From assembly GCF_036880985.1 (NCBI RefSeq), contig NZ_JBAJNO010000008.1, positions 558,001-622,000 of the forward strand: 64,000 nt of DNA, written 5' to 3'. The notes beneath the pieces are model-generated. The model was not told the DNA's origin. It made no database searches and was given only the letters and a program-made list of their open reading frames with translations. Positions 54,101 to 63,725 of this stretch are shown here, piece after piece. A program made the position numbers and the translations under genes. The first letter of the stretch is position 1. Each line of letters starts with the position of its first letter. Source of the DNA: Limibacter armeniacum (GTDB lineage Bacteria > Bacteroidota > Bacteroidia > Cytophagales > Flammeovirgaceae).

Positions 54101-54411
54101 ACTTTTAGCTCAAAAGATAAGGCTCCTTTTCAATGTTATCTCACCTTACGGAAACACATTCTTTAGTACCCCCCTTTTTATTCCTGGACCATAATCATGA
54201 TGAAAACTTAAACAGATGGGAGGTAGTTTAACAGTTAGACCTCTACGTTGATTGCCAACCAGAGGAAGGTATTACCATGCTGGAGCAAGGCTGAAATAAT
54301 GATTGGTAAATTGGTTTGAAGACCCTTAATAATTTGCCAAGTGCAATATTTTACCCGTATATTGAAGCTCTAATACAACCAAGATTAAACAACATACTAA
54401 AATCAGACACA
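54101..54411. other. Leader region of the thiolase gene
   Basis: About 310 bp without a convincing gene. A 32-codon frame starts at 54133 but has no supporting feature. The thiolase promoter should lie here; I cannot identify a perfect -7 box. Confidence 0.4.
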
Positions 54412-55590
54412 ATGAAAGAAGTATTTATCGTATCAGCGGTGAGAACACCAATCGGAAGCTTTGGTGGTGTACTGTCAAGTGTTCCTGCAACCAAATTGGG
54501 AGCGACAGCCATCAAAGGTGCTTTGGAAAAAGCCAATGTTTCGGCTGACAAAGTGGATGAGGTGTTTATGGGAAATGTGGTTTCTGCCAATCTGGGTCAG
54601 GCTCCTGCTCGTCAGGCAGCATTGTTCGCAGGTATTGGACAGAATGTGCCATGTACAGCGGTGAATAAAGTATGTGCATCAGGAATGAAGTCAATCATGT
54701 TGGCTGCTCAGTCCATTATGCTGGGAGATAACAATATTGTAGTGGCAGGTGGTATGGAAAGTATGTCCAATATCCCGTACTATGTGCCAAAAGCAAGGTA
54801 TGGTCAAGGCTACGGTCATGGCGAATTTTTGGATGGTTTGGTAAAAGATGGTCTGACTGACGTATACAATGGTCAGGCGATGGGTGTTTGTGCAGATGCT
54901 ACAGCAACCAAATGCCATATCACCAGGGAGGAGCAGGATGAGTTTGCTATTAAATCATATGAGCGTTCTGCCAATAGTACTGAAGCAGGTCTTTTTAGTG
55001 ATGAGATCGTAGCAGTAGAAGTACCTCAGCGTAAAGGCGATCCTATTATGGTTACGGAAGATGAGGAATTCAAGAAGGTGAGATTCGACAAGATTCCGAA
55101 CTTGAGACCGGTTTTCACAAAGGATGGTACCGTAACAGCAGCCAATGCATCTACCATTAACGATGGTGCAGCAGCATTGATCTTGGCAAGTAAAGAAGCA
55201 GTAGAAGAATTGGGATTGGAGCCAGTAGCTAAAATCGTATCGTTTGCAGATGCAGCACGTGAGCCAGAATGGTTTACAATTGCTCCTCCTTTGGCTGCCA
55301 ACAAGGCATTGGAAAAGGCAAACTTGTCTTTGGCTGATATTGATTTCTTTGAGGTAAACGAAGCTTTCTCAGTAGTGACGTTGGCTTTTGCCAAAGAGAT
55401 GGGAATCGATCTGGATAAGGTAAACGTACATGGTGGTGCTGTTTCTATTGGTCACCCACTAGGAGCTTCAGGTGCCAGAATTGTAGTGACCCTTAATGGT
55501 GTACTCAAGCAGCAAAAAGGCACTAAAGGTTTGGCCGCAATCTGTAATGGTGGCGGTGGCGCCTCAGCTATGATTATCGAAAGAGTCTAA
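54412..55590 (+). CDS. Thiolase (acetyl-CoA C-acetyltransferase)
   Basis: 392 residues from the ATG at 54412; the longer frame from 54316 adds a non-conserved leader. The enzyme condenses two acetyl-CoA to acetoacetyl-CoA or runs in reverse. The nucleophile is Cys88 (NKVCASGMKS). The later signatures are NEAFSVV, GHPLGASGAR with the catalytic His, and CNGGGGASA with the second catalytic Cys. Length and motifs fit the biosynthetic/AtoB-type tetrameric thiolases rather than the trifunctional-enzyme type. It is monocistronic, with no beta-oxidation partner next to it. Confidence 0.93.
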   Translation: MKEVFIVSAVRTPIGSFGGVLSSVPATKLGATAIKGALEKANVSADKVDEVFMGNVVSANLGQAPARQAALFAGIGQNVPCTAVNKVCASGMKSIMLAAQSIMLGDNNIVVAGGMESMSNIPYYVPKARYGQGYGHGEFLDGLVKDGLTDVYNGQAMGVCADATATKCHITREEQDEFAIKSYERSANSTEAGLFSDEIVAVEVPQRKGDPIMVTEDEEFKKVRFDKIPNLRPVFTKDGTVTAANASTINDGAAALILASKEAVEELGLEPVAKIVSFADAAREPEWFTIAPPLAANKALEKANLSLADIDFFEVNEAFSVVTLAFAKEMGIDLDKVNVHGGAVSIGHPLGASGARIVVTLNGVLKQQKGTKGLAAICNGGGGASAMIIERV

Positions 55591-55609
55591 ACCATAGTTG
55601 GTCATATAG

Positions 55610-55647
55610 AAAAAGGCTGAAAAGGAGAGCACTCCCTTCAGCCTTTT
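55610..55647 (+). terminator. Terminator after thiolase
   Basis: AAAAAGGCTGAA pairs with TTCAGCCTTTTT (12 bp) around a 15-nt loop; the T-run follows. It may also serve the convergent LuxR-type gene. Confidence 0.85.
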
Positions 55648-55668
55648 TTATTGGGGTTGTATCTAATA

Positions 55669-56385
55669 TTAGGTGAGTAATCCGATCTTAAAAGCAAAAG
55701 CAACCAATTGAGTTACATTGTTCAAACCTAGTTTAGAGAGCATCTTCCGACGATGTGTATCCACCGTATGGCTACTGATAACAAGTTCTTCCGCGATATC
55801 CTTGCTGTTTTTGCCTTCCGCCAAAAGCGATATGATTTCCTTTTCTCTTTCTGTAAATGAGCCTTCCAAGTTTTTTTCTACTGATAGCTCGTACCTACTG
55901 GTGTCTGATGACCATGTGCAGAGCCAAAAAACAGGATAGTTGTGACGGTCAAAAGCAAGAGGTGTAATACTTTCAATCACCCTGCAATATCCCCTGTTTT
56001 TGCGGTACACCTCAAATGAGCGTGACACCACCCACTGTTCTGCCTCCTTTCGGGGTTTATGAGGATATTTACTAAGAATGATTTCACTCAATTGGTCAAT
56101 CAGTTTTGACTGGTCTTTATGGTGTATCAAACTAAACAGTTGTGCTATGCTCAATGAGTGGTGGGGAATGCCTAAAAACTCAATCAGTTCATTGCTGCAA
56201 TCATGAATTTGCCCCTTGTGAAGGTCAATAATATAATAGGATTGCCCCGGAAGCATACTGAAATTATCCACAATACTTTCAATGGCAAGCTTATCCTTGT
56301 ATTGAGCTAAGTTAGTGTCAAAATTTAGTTGATTTACGAGCCTTTCAAAGTTGATGGTCAATAGTTCTGTCGTCTGCGCATTCAT
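55669..56385 (-). CDS. LuxR-type regulator with a PAS-like sensor domain
   Basis: 238 residues. The first 170 or so resemble a PAS-type domain (YYIIDLHKGQIHDCSNELIEFLGI; then an FEVYRKNRGYCRVIESITPL strand pair). The C-terminal LuxR helix-turn-helix (about 175-238) is clear: LTEREKEIISLLAEGKNSKDIAEEL, ISSHTVDTHRRKMLSKLG. No receiver or membrane segment is present, so it is a cytoplasmic one-component regulator. Its targets are unknown. It is alone, convergent with thiolase. Confidence 0.87.
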   Translation of the reverse strand: MNAQTTELLTINFERLVNQLNFDTNLAQYKDKLAIESIVDNFSMLPGQSYYIIDLHKGQIHDCSNELIEFLGIPHHSLSIAQLFSLIHHKDQSKLIDQLSEIILSKYPHKPRKEAEQWVVSRSFEVYRKNRGYCRVIESITPLAFDRHNYPVFWLCTWSSDTSRYELSVEKNLEGSFTEREKEIISLLAEGKNSKDIAEELVISSHTVDTHRRKMLSKLGLNNVTQLVAFAFKIGLLT

Positions 56386-56876
56386 AAAACAAAAGTGTTA
56401 TTGATGATAAGTGGGTTGTTTGGTGTGTTTTATCGTCACATCAGTATTGATTTACTAAGATTGTGTGGTGAAGTTAAAGTAACTATCAATAATAAAAGGC
56501 TAAAGTTTAGCTTACTAAACAGCATGTAAGAAGTAAATCAAGGGGATTAATATTAACACGATTGGATCAGTTGATTAATACAATAAAAGAGACACTTTAT
56601 AAGTGAAAAGTGCAATTTGAGTTACAGAAAGGATTTGGTTATGTTGATAACATTTTATACACAACAGGAGAGAGAATGTAAGTTTTACAAAAAGCGAATG
56701 GTAGATGTAAAATGTTATGAACAGGATTTATTAAAACTTACATGTGAGTAGGCAATAACCTAAAAAGGATAATAAATGAGAGTTCTATTTGTTTGAAAAT
56801 GAGTTATTTACATTTATTAAGAAATGGATTTTCGTAATAAATACATATACATTCTGACTTAAGTACAAGCTGTAAG
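56386..56876. other. Divergent AT-rich intergenic region
   Basis: About 490 bp, very AT-rich, between the LuxR-type gene and the HAD gene. No credible gene on either strand. It should contain the promoter of the LuxR-type gene. Confidence 0.45.
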
Positions 56877-56884
56877 TACATTTG
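56877..56884 (+). promoter_or_regulatory. -7 box of the HAD/Nudix operon
   Basis: TACATTTG matches TAnnTTTG, 25 bp upstream of the HAD start codon, which implies a short leader of about 20 nt. No clear -33 box is seen. Confidence 0.55.
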
Positions 56885-56909
56885 TAGCGTAATAAACCAT
56901 AAAAATAAT

Positions 56910-57563
56910 ATGATAAAAGGAGTAATTCTGGACATGGATGGTTTGCTGATTGACTCGGAGCCATACTGGAGAGAAGCATTGATCAACGTAATGAAAGGTG
57001 TTGGAATTGAGTTGACGCCTGAAAGAGCACGACTGACAATGGGACTCCGTACAGAGGAGATTGTAGAGTATTGGTATCAGGTAGAGCCATGGGCACATAA
57101 GGCTACCGGCGAAGTGGCAGAAGAGATTGTAACGGAATCTTTAAGACTGATTCTTGAAAAAGCTGCTGTAATGCCGGGTGTTCATGAACTGATCAACTTT
57201 GTCAAGCAGGAAGGGTTACGTTTGGGCTTGGCATCTTCTTCCCCGATGAACATGATCAAGGCGATTGTTCCAAAAATAGGTATTGAGAATGAGCTGGAAG
57301 TACTTCGTTCAGGAGATCAGGAAAAGTTGGCAAAACCACACCCTGATGTATTTATTCATGCAGCAGAAGAATTGGGTTTAAGACCCAATGAATGTTTGGT
57401 TTTTGAGGATTCATTTAATGGTTTGCTGGCGGCAAAAGCAGCAAAAATGAAAGCGGTGGTGGTTCCAGAAGATTACGATGATCCCCGTTTTGTGATTGCA
57501 GACCTGAAACTACGCTCACTGGAGGAGTTTACGGCAATCCATTTTGAGGAGTTGAACCAATAA
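56910..57563 (+). CDS. HAD-family sugar-phosphate phosphatase (HxpB/YniC-like)
   Basis: 217 residues. Motif I is DMDGLLIDSE with nucleophile Asp8 and acid/base Asp10; motif II LASSSP; motif III Lys in KLAKPHPDVF; motif IV FEDSFNG. The Asp-Met-Asp-Gly-Leu-Leu-Ile-Asp-Ser-Glu start, helical cap and overall length resemble hexitol phosphatase / 2-deoxyglucose-6-phosphatase (HxpB, YniC) and beta-phosphoglucomutase relatives; the substrate is uncertain. A Nudix gene follows after 9 bp, so the two are co-transcribed, possibly as housecleaning enzymes. Confidence 0.88.
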   Translation: MIKGVILDMDGLLIDSEPYWREALINVMKGVGIELTPERARLTMGLRTEEIVEYWYQVEPWAHKATGEVAEEIVTESLRLILEKAAVMPGVHELINFVKQEGLRLGLASSSPMNMIKAIVPKIGIENELEVLRSGDQEKLAKPHPDVFIHAAEELGLRPNECLVFEDSFNGLLAAKAAKMKAVVVPEDYDDPRFVIADLKLRSLEEFTAIHFEELNQ

Positions 57564-57572
57564 TTTTTTGAC

Positions 57573-57965
57573 ATGAAAAAAACTGTACAGGTAGTAGGGG
57601 CCGTAATTCGGAATGAAAAAGGAGAAATACTTTGTGCCTTGCGCTCACCTAAAATGTCTTTGCCTAACCTTTGGGAGTTTCCGGGTGGTAAGATAGAGAA
57701 AGGAGAATCACCTGAGCAGTCACTGATACGTGAGATAAGGGAGGAGTTGGGCTGTTCCATTGAGGTTTTCGATCAGGTAGAAGATACTATCTATGAATAT
57801 GAAAAGGTAATCGTAAACCTTAAAACCTATTGGGCTAAGGTTACAGAAGGAGTCCCGAAGCCATTGGAACATCAGGTGCTGATTTGGTTGCCTGTGACTT
57901 CACTGAAGAGTTTGGTTTGGGCACCTGCTGATATTCCTGCCGTACAAAAAATCATTTCCATATAA
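57573..57965 (+). CDS. Nudix (MutT-type) pyrophosphohydrolase
   Basis: 130 residues. The Nudix box GGKIEKGESPEQSLIREIREELGC fits G-x5-E-x7-R-E-U-x-E-E-x-G-U in full, at about residues 38-61, preceded by LWEFPGGK as in MutT. MutT-type members hydrolyse 8-oxo-dGTP and other (deoxy)nucleoside triphosphates to the monophosphate, keeping damaged bases out of DNA. The protein is cytoplasmic. It is the second gene of the HAD/Nudix operon, closed by a terminator. Confidence 0.92.
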   Translation: MKKTVQVVGAVIRNEKGEILCALRSPKMSLPNLWEFPGGKIEKGESPEQSLIREIREELGCSIEVFDQVEDTIYEYEKVIVNLKTYWAKVTEGVPKPLEHQVLIWLPVTSLKSLVWAPADIPAVQKIISI

Positions 57966-57970
57966 TAAGG

Positions 57971-58006
57971 ATACCCTTCTAGCTTAAAAACTGGAAGGGT
58001 ATTTTT
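57971..58006 (+). terminator. Terminator of the HAD/Nudix operon
   Basis: ATACCCTTCTAG pairs with CTGGAAGGGTAT (one wobble) around an 8-nt loop, followed by T6. Confidence 0.85.
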
Positions 58007-58131
58007 TATCCTTCAAACCTACTGATTACCACTCATGTAAAACATTGTGCACCCTGTCACTATTTTTAGCTCAACTCCGTACTTTCCACTTAGAGAATAA
58101 TTTTTTCTTGAACTTATCATATAACATATTC

Positions 58132-59040
58132 ATGAAACTTTCTATTAAAAACCTTTCTAAGACTTACTCCAATGGAGTACAGGCACTCAAAAACGTGTCG
58201 CTTGAGATTGAGACAGGCATGTTTGGTTTGTTGGGCCCTAACGGAGCGGGCAAATCTTCCTTGATGAGAACCATTGCTACCTTACAGGATGCAGATGAAG
58301 GCAGCATTACTTTTGATGGGATCAACGTATTGCAGCAAAAAGAAGAGGTACGTAAAATACTTGGCTATCTGCCACAGGAGTTTGGTGTGTACCCTAAGGT
58401 AAGTGCCGTTGATTTGCTGGATCATTTGGCAGTGTTGAAAGGTATTACCAACAAGAGTGAAAGAAAGGAAGTAGTAGCAGCTCTTTTACATAAGACCAAC
58501 CTTTATGATGTAAGAAAGAAACATTTGAGTGGTTATTCTGGTGGTATGAAGCAGCGTTTTGGTATCGCACAGGCACTTTTGGCAAACCCGAAACTAATCA
58601 TTGTGGATGAACCAACAGCGGGTCTTGATCCGGCAGAAAGAAACCGTTTTCATAACCTGCTGAGTGAGCTTGGTGAGAATACGGTTGTGATTCTTTCTAC
58701 CCACATTGTGGATGATGTAAAAGAGCTTTGCACCGATATGGCGATCATCAACAAAGGGGAAGTGCTGTTGAAAGGCAACCCGTTGGAAGCTATTGATAGT
58801 ATCAGTGGAAAGGTTTGGAGAAAGAGAGTGGAGAAATCCGAAATCTACGAATACAAGTCTAATTACAATGTGATCTCTGACAGGATGATTGCAGGCAAGC
58901 CAGAAATCCATGTGTATGCAGATAGTCTGCCGGGCGAAGGTTTTGAGGCAGTAGAAGCAACACTAGAGGATGTTTACTTCTCTCAGATTTTTGGATTGAA
59001 ACAAAAGCTTGAGCAGGAAGCAGCAAGTGAGACTTTGTAA
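58132..59040 (+). CDS. ABC transporter ATP-binding protein
   Basis: 302 residues from the ATG at 58132; the upstream in-frame leader from 58045 is not conserved-looking. Walker A GPNGAGKSS, Q loop LPQEFG, signature LSGYSGGMKQR, Walker B LIIVDEPTAGLD and the H loop His in LSTHIVDD are all present. It belongs to the ABC-2 type (Nod/CcmA-like) class. A C-terminal extension of about 80 residues follows the ATPase. It lies 29 bp before the permease/M1 gene and must supply ATP power to it. Confidence 0.92.
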   Translation: MKLSIKNLSKTYSNGVQALKNVSLEIETGMFGLLGPNGAGKSSLMRTIATLQDADEGSITFDGINVLQQKEEVRKILGYLPQEFGVYPKVSAVDLLDHLAVLKGITNKSERKEVVAALLHKTNLYDVRKKHLSGYSGGMKQRFGIAQALLANPKLIIVDEPTAGLDPAERNRFHNLLSELGENTVVILSTHIVDDVKELCTDMAIINKGEVLLKGNPLEAIDSISGKVWRKRVEKSEIYEYKSNYNVISDRMIAGKPEIHVYADSLPGEGFEAVEATLEDVYFSQIFGLKQKLEQEAASETL

Positions 59041-59069
59041 TTCATTTTTTCAACTAAAACAATTGCTAC

Positions 59070-62000
59070 ATGAAATGGCTTGAAATATTCAGGTTTGAAC
59101 TGACCTACCGGAAAGTCAGACCTGCAACCTATATCTATTTTGTATTGGCATTGGGTATTTCCTTTGCCTTGGTAACGACTGATTCTGTCAAGACAGGAAC
59201 ACAGGTGATGGAAAACTCACCTTTTGTGATCTCCAATATTTTGAGTGAATTGGGCGTGATTTTTATGATGGTGGCTTCTGCGGTGATGGGAGTTTCTGTT
59301 TTAAGAGACTTTGAGCACCATACACATACACTGTTTTTTACAACTCCAATTAGTAAGGCAGACTACCTTTTTGGACGTTTTCTGGGTTCTTTGCTGGTAA
59401 CAGGATTAATCTTTTCAGGACTGATGCTTGGTATGATGGCAGGGGAGTTTGCTTGGTGGAGAGATGGGGATAACCTGTTGGCATTTGACATGATCTCATA
59501 CCTGAAGCCTTTTGTGGTTTTGGTGTTACCTAATATGCTGTTTGTGGCAGCGGTGTTTTTTGCAAGCGGAGCCTTGAGCCGAAATATGATGGTGATTTAT
59601 ATGCAAGCCATTGTACTGCTTGTATTATACTTGGTAGGTAGTCACTTTGCTCGTGAGATGGAAAGTCGTGAATTGGCAGCTATGCTGGATCCGTTTGGTG
59701 AGCAAGCTTACGCCTTGCAAACTCGCTACATGACTACTGCTGAGAAAAACTCAATTCAGATTAGCCTTTCCGGATGGCTGTTGTATAACCGATTGCTATG
59801 GATGGGAATGAGTTTGCTGATTTTGTTTGCCACTTACAAGGCTTTCAGCTTTAATGTGGTATTGGGTAAAAAAGGCAAAAAGAAAAAAGAGGTTGAAGAG
59901 ACAAAAGTGGAAGCCGCAAATGTGGTAGTACCAAAAGTACAGTTGCATACCGGATTGGGCACTTCAATACTTCAAGTATGGAAACATGCCATTTTTTACA
60001 GCCGATTGCTCTTCAGGCAGGTACCGTTTTTAGGAATAGCCATCTGCGGAATGATCATGGCGGTACTGATTGCTTACAATAGCTTTAACAGCTATGGAAC
60101 AACGACTTTACCTGTAACTTATGCTACAGCTGAGATAATCTTCGGAGGGTTTGGACTTTTCTTCTTGATTATCATTGCTTTTTATACTGCTGAAATGGTT
60201 TGGATGGAGCGAAGCGTAAAAACTGACCAGATTATAGATGCCTATCCGGTTCAGGATGCTGTTCCACTTGTCAGTAAGGCTATCGGCTTGATCCTTGCCA
60301 ATGTGGTACTGATGTTTGGTTTGGTGCTTTGCGGTATGCTGACGCAAGCGATCAAGGGGTATTTCAACTTTGAGCTTTCTGTTTATATGCTACAGGTATT
60401 GCAGACATTGCCGTTTGTACTGTTCTATACCTTGGTTGGAATATTCTTCCAAAGTGTGATCAACCATAAGTTTATGGGAATGGTAGCAGTCCTGCTTTTC
60501 TACTTCTTGACTATCTCACTAAGTGGATTGTTGGAAGTGGAACACCCAATGTTCCAGTTTGGTAGAACATTCAGCGGCAATTATTCAGACATGAATGGAG
60601 TAGGGCATTACCTGCCAAGGTTCTCTTACCATGTGATTTATTGGACAACCTTTACCCTGCTGCTTTTTGGGGTAGCTGTACTGTTGAATGCAAGAGGTAC
60701 AGACACTTTGTTTAAGCAGCGTCTGCAAAAGGCAAAGGGCAGGCTAGGCAAAGGGATGATCAGTTTTCTTAGCATTGCTGCATTATCGTTTACGCTATCT
60801 GGCTGTCTGATGTATTACAATTACAATGTGGCAGATGAATATACCCATTCTGATCAGGATAAGGAGTTGCAGGCAAATTATGAGAAAACACTGTCCAAAT
60901 ATAAGCAGGTGCCTCAGCCAAAAATTGTAGATGTAAACCTGAAGGTGGAAATCTACCCTGAAACCAGAAGTATGGAAACGGCAGGGTACTACCTGTTGAG
61001 AAATACGCACAGCCAACCGATCAGTGAGGTACACTTGCAATTGCAGAATTCTAATAATGTGGATTATACCCAAATGGAACTGCAAGGAGCTACCTTGAAG
61101 GAAGAATTAAAAGACTATGCCTTCAATATCTATGCGTTGGAGCAACCATTGCAGCCAGGAGATACATTAAGACTTGATTGGGCTTTAAAGCTGGAGCCTG
61201 ATGGGTTTGGAAATGAAAGTATGGGTACTAGAATTGTTCAGAATGGTACTTTCTTCAATAATGCACATTGGTTCCCGACTATTGGGTACAACGAAGGGTA
61301 TGAGTTGCAGAAAAAGGATGACAGGAAGGATTACGACTTGGCGGAACAGGAAGATATGGCGGAGCAGGATGACGAGTGGCATCGCAGTATTAACCTTTTT
61401 GGTGATGACGCAGACATGATCAGCTTTGAGATCGTATTGGGGACTTCAGAAGACCAGATTGCTATTGCTCCAGGTTACCTTCAGAAAAAGTGGACTGAAA
61501 ACGGCAGACATTATTTCCATTACAAGACTGATGCACCAATGGTGAACTTCTTCAGTATGGTATCTGCTCGTTATGAGGTGATGAAAGACCAGTGGGTCCC
61601 TGCGGAAGTCGATTCTATAAACAAGCCGGTCAATTTGGAGATATACTACCATAAGGACCATGCGTATAATCTTGATCGCATGATGAAAGGTATGAAGGCT
61701 TCTTTGGATTATTATACAGCCAACTTCTCGCCATTCCAGTTTAAGCAATTGCGTATCATGGAGTTTCCTCGTTATGCGTCATTTGCTCAGTCATTTGCCA
61801 ATACGGTTCCATTCTCGGAAAGCATCGGCTTTATTATGGACATTGATGAAAAAGACAAGGAAGAGGTAGATGTGGCATTTTATGTGACTGCCCATGAGGT
61901 AGCGCACCAGTGGTGGGGACATCAGGTATGTGAGGCACAGGTAAAAGGTAGTTCAATGCTGTCAGAAGCCATGTCTCAGTACTCTGCGCTGATGGTGATG

Positions 62001-62684
62001 AAGCATCAATATCCAAGAGAGTCTATCCGTAAATTCCTGAAGCATGAGCTGGACAAGTACCTGACAGGTAGAGCGATGGAAAGTAAGAGAGAACGTCCAT
62101 TGGCTGAGGTTGAACGTCAGCAGTATATTCACTACAATAAAGGATCGGTGGTATTCTTTGCCTTGCAGGATTATATCGGAGAAGACAGTCTGAACAAGGC
62201 GTTGAGAAATTACCAACAGGAGTGGGCTTATCGTACTGATCGCTATCCTGCCACACAAGACCTGCTGAAGCATATCCGTGCCGTAACGCCTGACAGCATG
62301 CAATACGTCATTACAGATATGTTTGAGACAATTACGCTGTTTGAAAACCGTGCTGATACTGTATCTTATACACAGCAGGCAGACAGTACTTACCAAGTGG
62401 AGCTGTCACTGACTACGGAGAAATACAGGGCAGATAGCCTTGGCGTAGAACAGGCAATTGCTGTAGCAGACTGGATTGATGTAGGCATTTACACAGAAGA
62501 TGAAAATGGAGATGAGAAGCTGATCTACCTGGAGAAACACAAGTTTACTGACAAGGAAAACAAGCTGACTATTACTGTAGATCAAAAACCTACTAAGGCT
62601 GGTGTTGATCCGCTTCATAAGTTGATTGACCGTCATACAAATGACAATACAAAAACGGCAAAACTCAAAGCGTTAGCGATGTGA
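59070..62684 (+). CDS. ABC-2 permease fused to an M1-family aminopeptidase
   Basis: 1204 residues. Two blocks of membrane helices (about residues 20-270 and 310-570) form a double ABC-2 permease. After a last helix near 570-590 comes a periplasmic M1 peptidase: HEVAHQWW with zinc ligands His942 and His946 and a third ligand Glu966 in MLSEAMSQYS, which is one residue farther than in classic M1 enzymes, as in other members of this fusion family; the Tyr of YIHYNKGS follows. The fusion with an adjacent ATPase gene is a recurrent Bacteroidota arrangement. The transported or cleaved substrate is unknown; the peptidase may process what is exported. The active-site Glu943 is present. Confidence 0.92.
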   Translation: MKWLEIFRFELTYRKVRPATYIYFVLALGISFALVTTDSVKTGTQVMENSPFVISNILSELGVIFMMVASAVMGVSVLRDFEHHTHTLFFTTPISKADYLFGRFLGSLLVTGLIFSGLMLGMMAGEFAWWRDGDNLLAFDMISYLKPFVVLVLPNMLFVAAVFFASGALSRNMMVIYMQAIVLLVLYLVGSHFAREMESRELAAMLDPFGEQAYALQTRYMTTAEKNSIQISLSGWLLYNRLLWMGMSLLILFATYKAFSFNVVLGKKGKKKKEVEETKVEAANVVVPKVQLHTGLGTSILQVWKHAIFYSRLLFRQVPFLGIAICGMIMAVLIAYNSFNSYGTTTLPVTYATAEIIFGGFGLFFLIIIAFYTAEMVWMERSVKTDQIIDAYPVQDAVPLVSKAIGLILANVVLMFGLVLCGMLTQAIKGYFNFELSVYMLQVLQTLPFVLFYTLVGIFFQSVINHKFMGMVAVLLFYFLTISLSGLLEVEHPMFQFGRTFSGNYSDMNGVGHYLPRFSYHVIYWTTFTLLLFGVAVLLNARGTDTLFKQRLQKAKGRLGKGMISFLSIAALSFTLSGCLMYYNYNVADEYTHSDQDKELQANYEKTLSKYKQVPQPKIVDVNLKVEIYPETRSMETAGYYLLRNTHSQPISEVHLQLQNSNNVDYTQMELQGATLKEELKDYAFNIYALEQPLQPGDTLRLDWALKLEPDGFGNESMGTRIVQNGTFFNNAHWFPTIGYNEGYELQKKDDRKDYDLAEQEDMAEQDDEWHRSINLFGDDADMISFEIVLGTSEDQIAIAPGYLQKKWTENGRHYFHYKTDAPMVNFFSMVSARYEVMKDQWVPAEVDSINKPVNLEIYYHKDHAYNLDRMMKGMKASLDYYTANFSPFQFKQLRIMEFPRYASFAQSFANTVPFSESIGFIMDIDEKDKEEVDVAFYVTAHEVAHQWWGHQVCEAQVKGSSMLSEAMSQYSALMVMKHQYPRESIRKFLKHELDKYLTGRAMESKRERPLAEVERQQYIHYNKGSVVFFALQDYIGEDSLNKALRNYQQEWAYRTDRYPATQDLLKHIRAVTPDSMQYVITDMFETITLFENRADTVSYTQQADSTYQVELSLTTEKYRADSLGVEQAIAVADWIDVGIYTEDENGDEKLIYLEKHKFTDKENKLTITVDQKPTKAGVDPLHKLIDRHTNDNTKTAKLKALAM

Positions 62685-62706
62685 TTTGTTTTGTGTTATT
62701 GAAAAT

Positions 62707-62744
62707 AAAAACCACTCAGAGGGATGCTTCTGAGTGGTTTTTTT
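62707..62744 (+). terminator. Terminator of the ABC/M1 operon
   Basis: AAAACCACTCAGA pairs with TCTGAGTGGTTTT (13 bp) around an 8-nt loop, with a T-run. Confidence 0.87.
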
Positions 62745-62951
62745 GTGATAAATATAAATGTGTGATGAAAGTTTTTTATTTGTTTGAAATTATATTTTTA
62801 AGTCATTTTGTGATAACATTTTGCATTTAAAATATCCTTGTTAATTGTTGGTAAATAACTCTGTTTGTGTTTTTATATTTTGATTTTGAGGTGTTTATTG
62901 AATCATCAATCAAAAACATCTACTATATTTTTTACTTATTAAATCAATTCT

Positions 62952-63713
62952 ATGAAGATTAAAATCCTATTTTTATTTATGGTTTGCTGTGCTTTATGTG
63001 AGAGTATAAGTGCGCAGGTGAAAACTAAAAAAGGGTCTTCCTTTATTGGAGGAGGGGTGTGTGTGAGTTTTTCAGATTCTGAAAAAGTTGAGGAAGGTTA
63101 TAGTAAACATCATAAAATAAACTTGAGGCCTAGTTATGCTTATTTTATTAGAGATAATTTTGCAATTGGAGGTGGTGTGATTTTAGGCGTGAGTAAACAA
63201 CGAATGTATTATCCTTCTAATGAATCGTTTGCGGAAGAGTCATATAGCAGCCTGTCAAATAATAAAATAAAAGGAGTTGAGGTGTTCGCGAAAAAAATTA
63301 TTCCTGTTTATAAGCATAAAATTGGTGTGATTGTCCAGCCAACTCTTGAGTATGTTGAAAGTGTTTATGTTAATAAAAGTGAGCATCCTATGCCATATAC
63401 AGACGGTGCCTATCCCAATGAATTGTGGAAGAATAGTATAGTTAATGAGGATTTGAGTGTTGAAGTGAGGTTAGGCTTGTATTATTTCTTAACTGAACAC
63501 TTCTCAGTTGAAATTAATTTAATGAATGTGGAATGGCTTAGGAATAAAAATGAGGAGGTGAATATTATTGATAGGAAAGAAGGTTACGTGGAAAAGTATG
63601 GAGTAGATGATATTAATACTGTATCCGATAAAAATGTAACAAATGATTTTGATTTTAATAGCTTGGGTGGGATTTCATTTGATAAGCTTATTGTAATGAA
63701 TTGTTATTTTTAA
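62952..63713 (+). CDS. Outer-membrane-type beta-barrel protein A
   Basis: 253 residues. The signal peptide (MKIKILFLFMVCCALCESISAQ) is followed by a barrel-like pattern: SFIGGGVCVSFSD, NLRPSYAYFIRDNFAIGGGVILGV, VFAKKIIPVYKHKIGVIVQPTLEY, GLYYFLTEHFSVEINL. It ends in Tyr-Phe, an aromatic end as for outer-membrane insertion. No family name can be assigned. DNA here is visibly more AT-rich than in the upstream genes. A paralogue starts 13 bp downstream (63726), so they form an operon. Confidence 0.7.
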   Translation: MKIKILFLFMVCCALCESISAQVKTKKGSSFIGGGVCVSFSDSEKVEEGYSKHHKINLRPSYAYFIRDNFAIGGGVILGVSKQRMYYPSNESFAEESYSSLSNNKIKGVEVFAKKIIPVYKHKIGVIVQPTLEYVESVYVNKSEHPMPYTDGAYPNELWKNSIVNEDLSVEVRLGLYYFLTEHFSVEINLMNVEWLRNKNEEVNIIDRKEGYVEKYGVDDINTVSDKNVTNDFDFNSLGGISFDKLIVMNCYF

Positions 63714-63725
63714 TTCTAATAAAGT

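Noticed and set aside
54133-54231. 32-codon frame before thiolase
   Set aside because: No initiation context or promoter of its own and a composition like noncoding DNA; kept only as a note.
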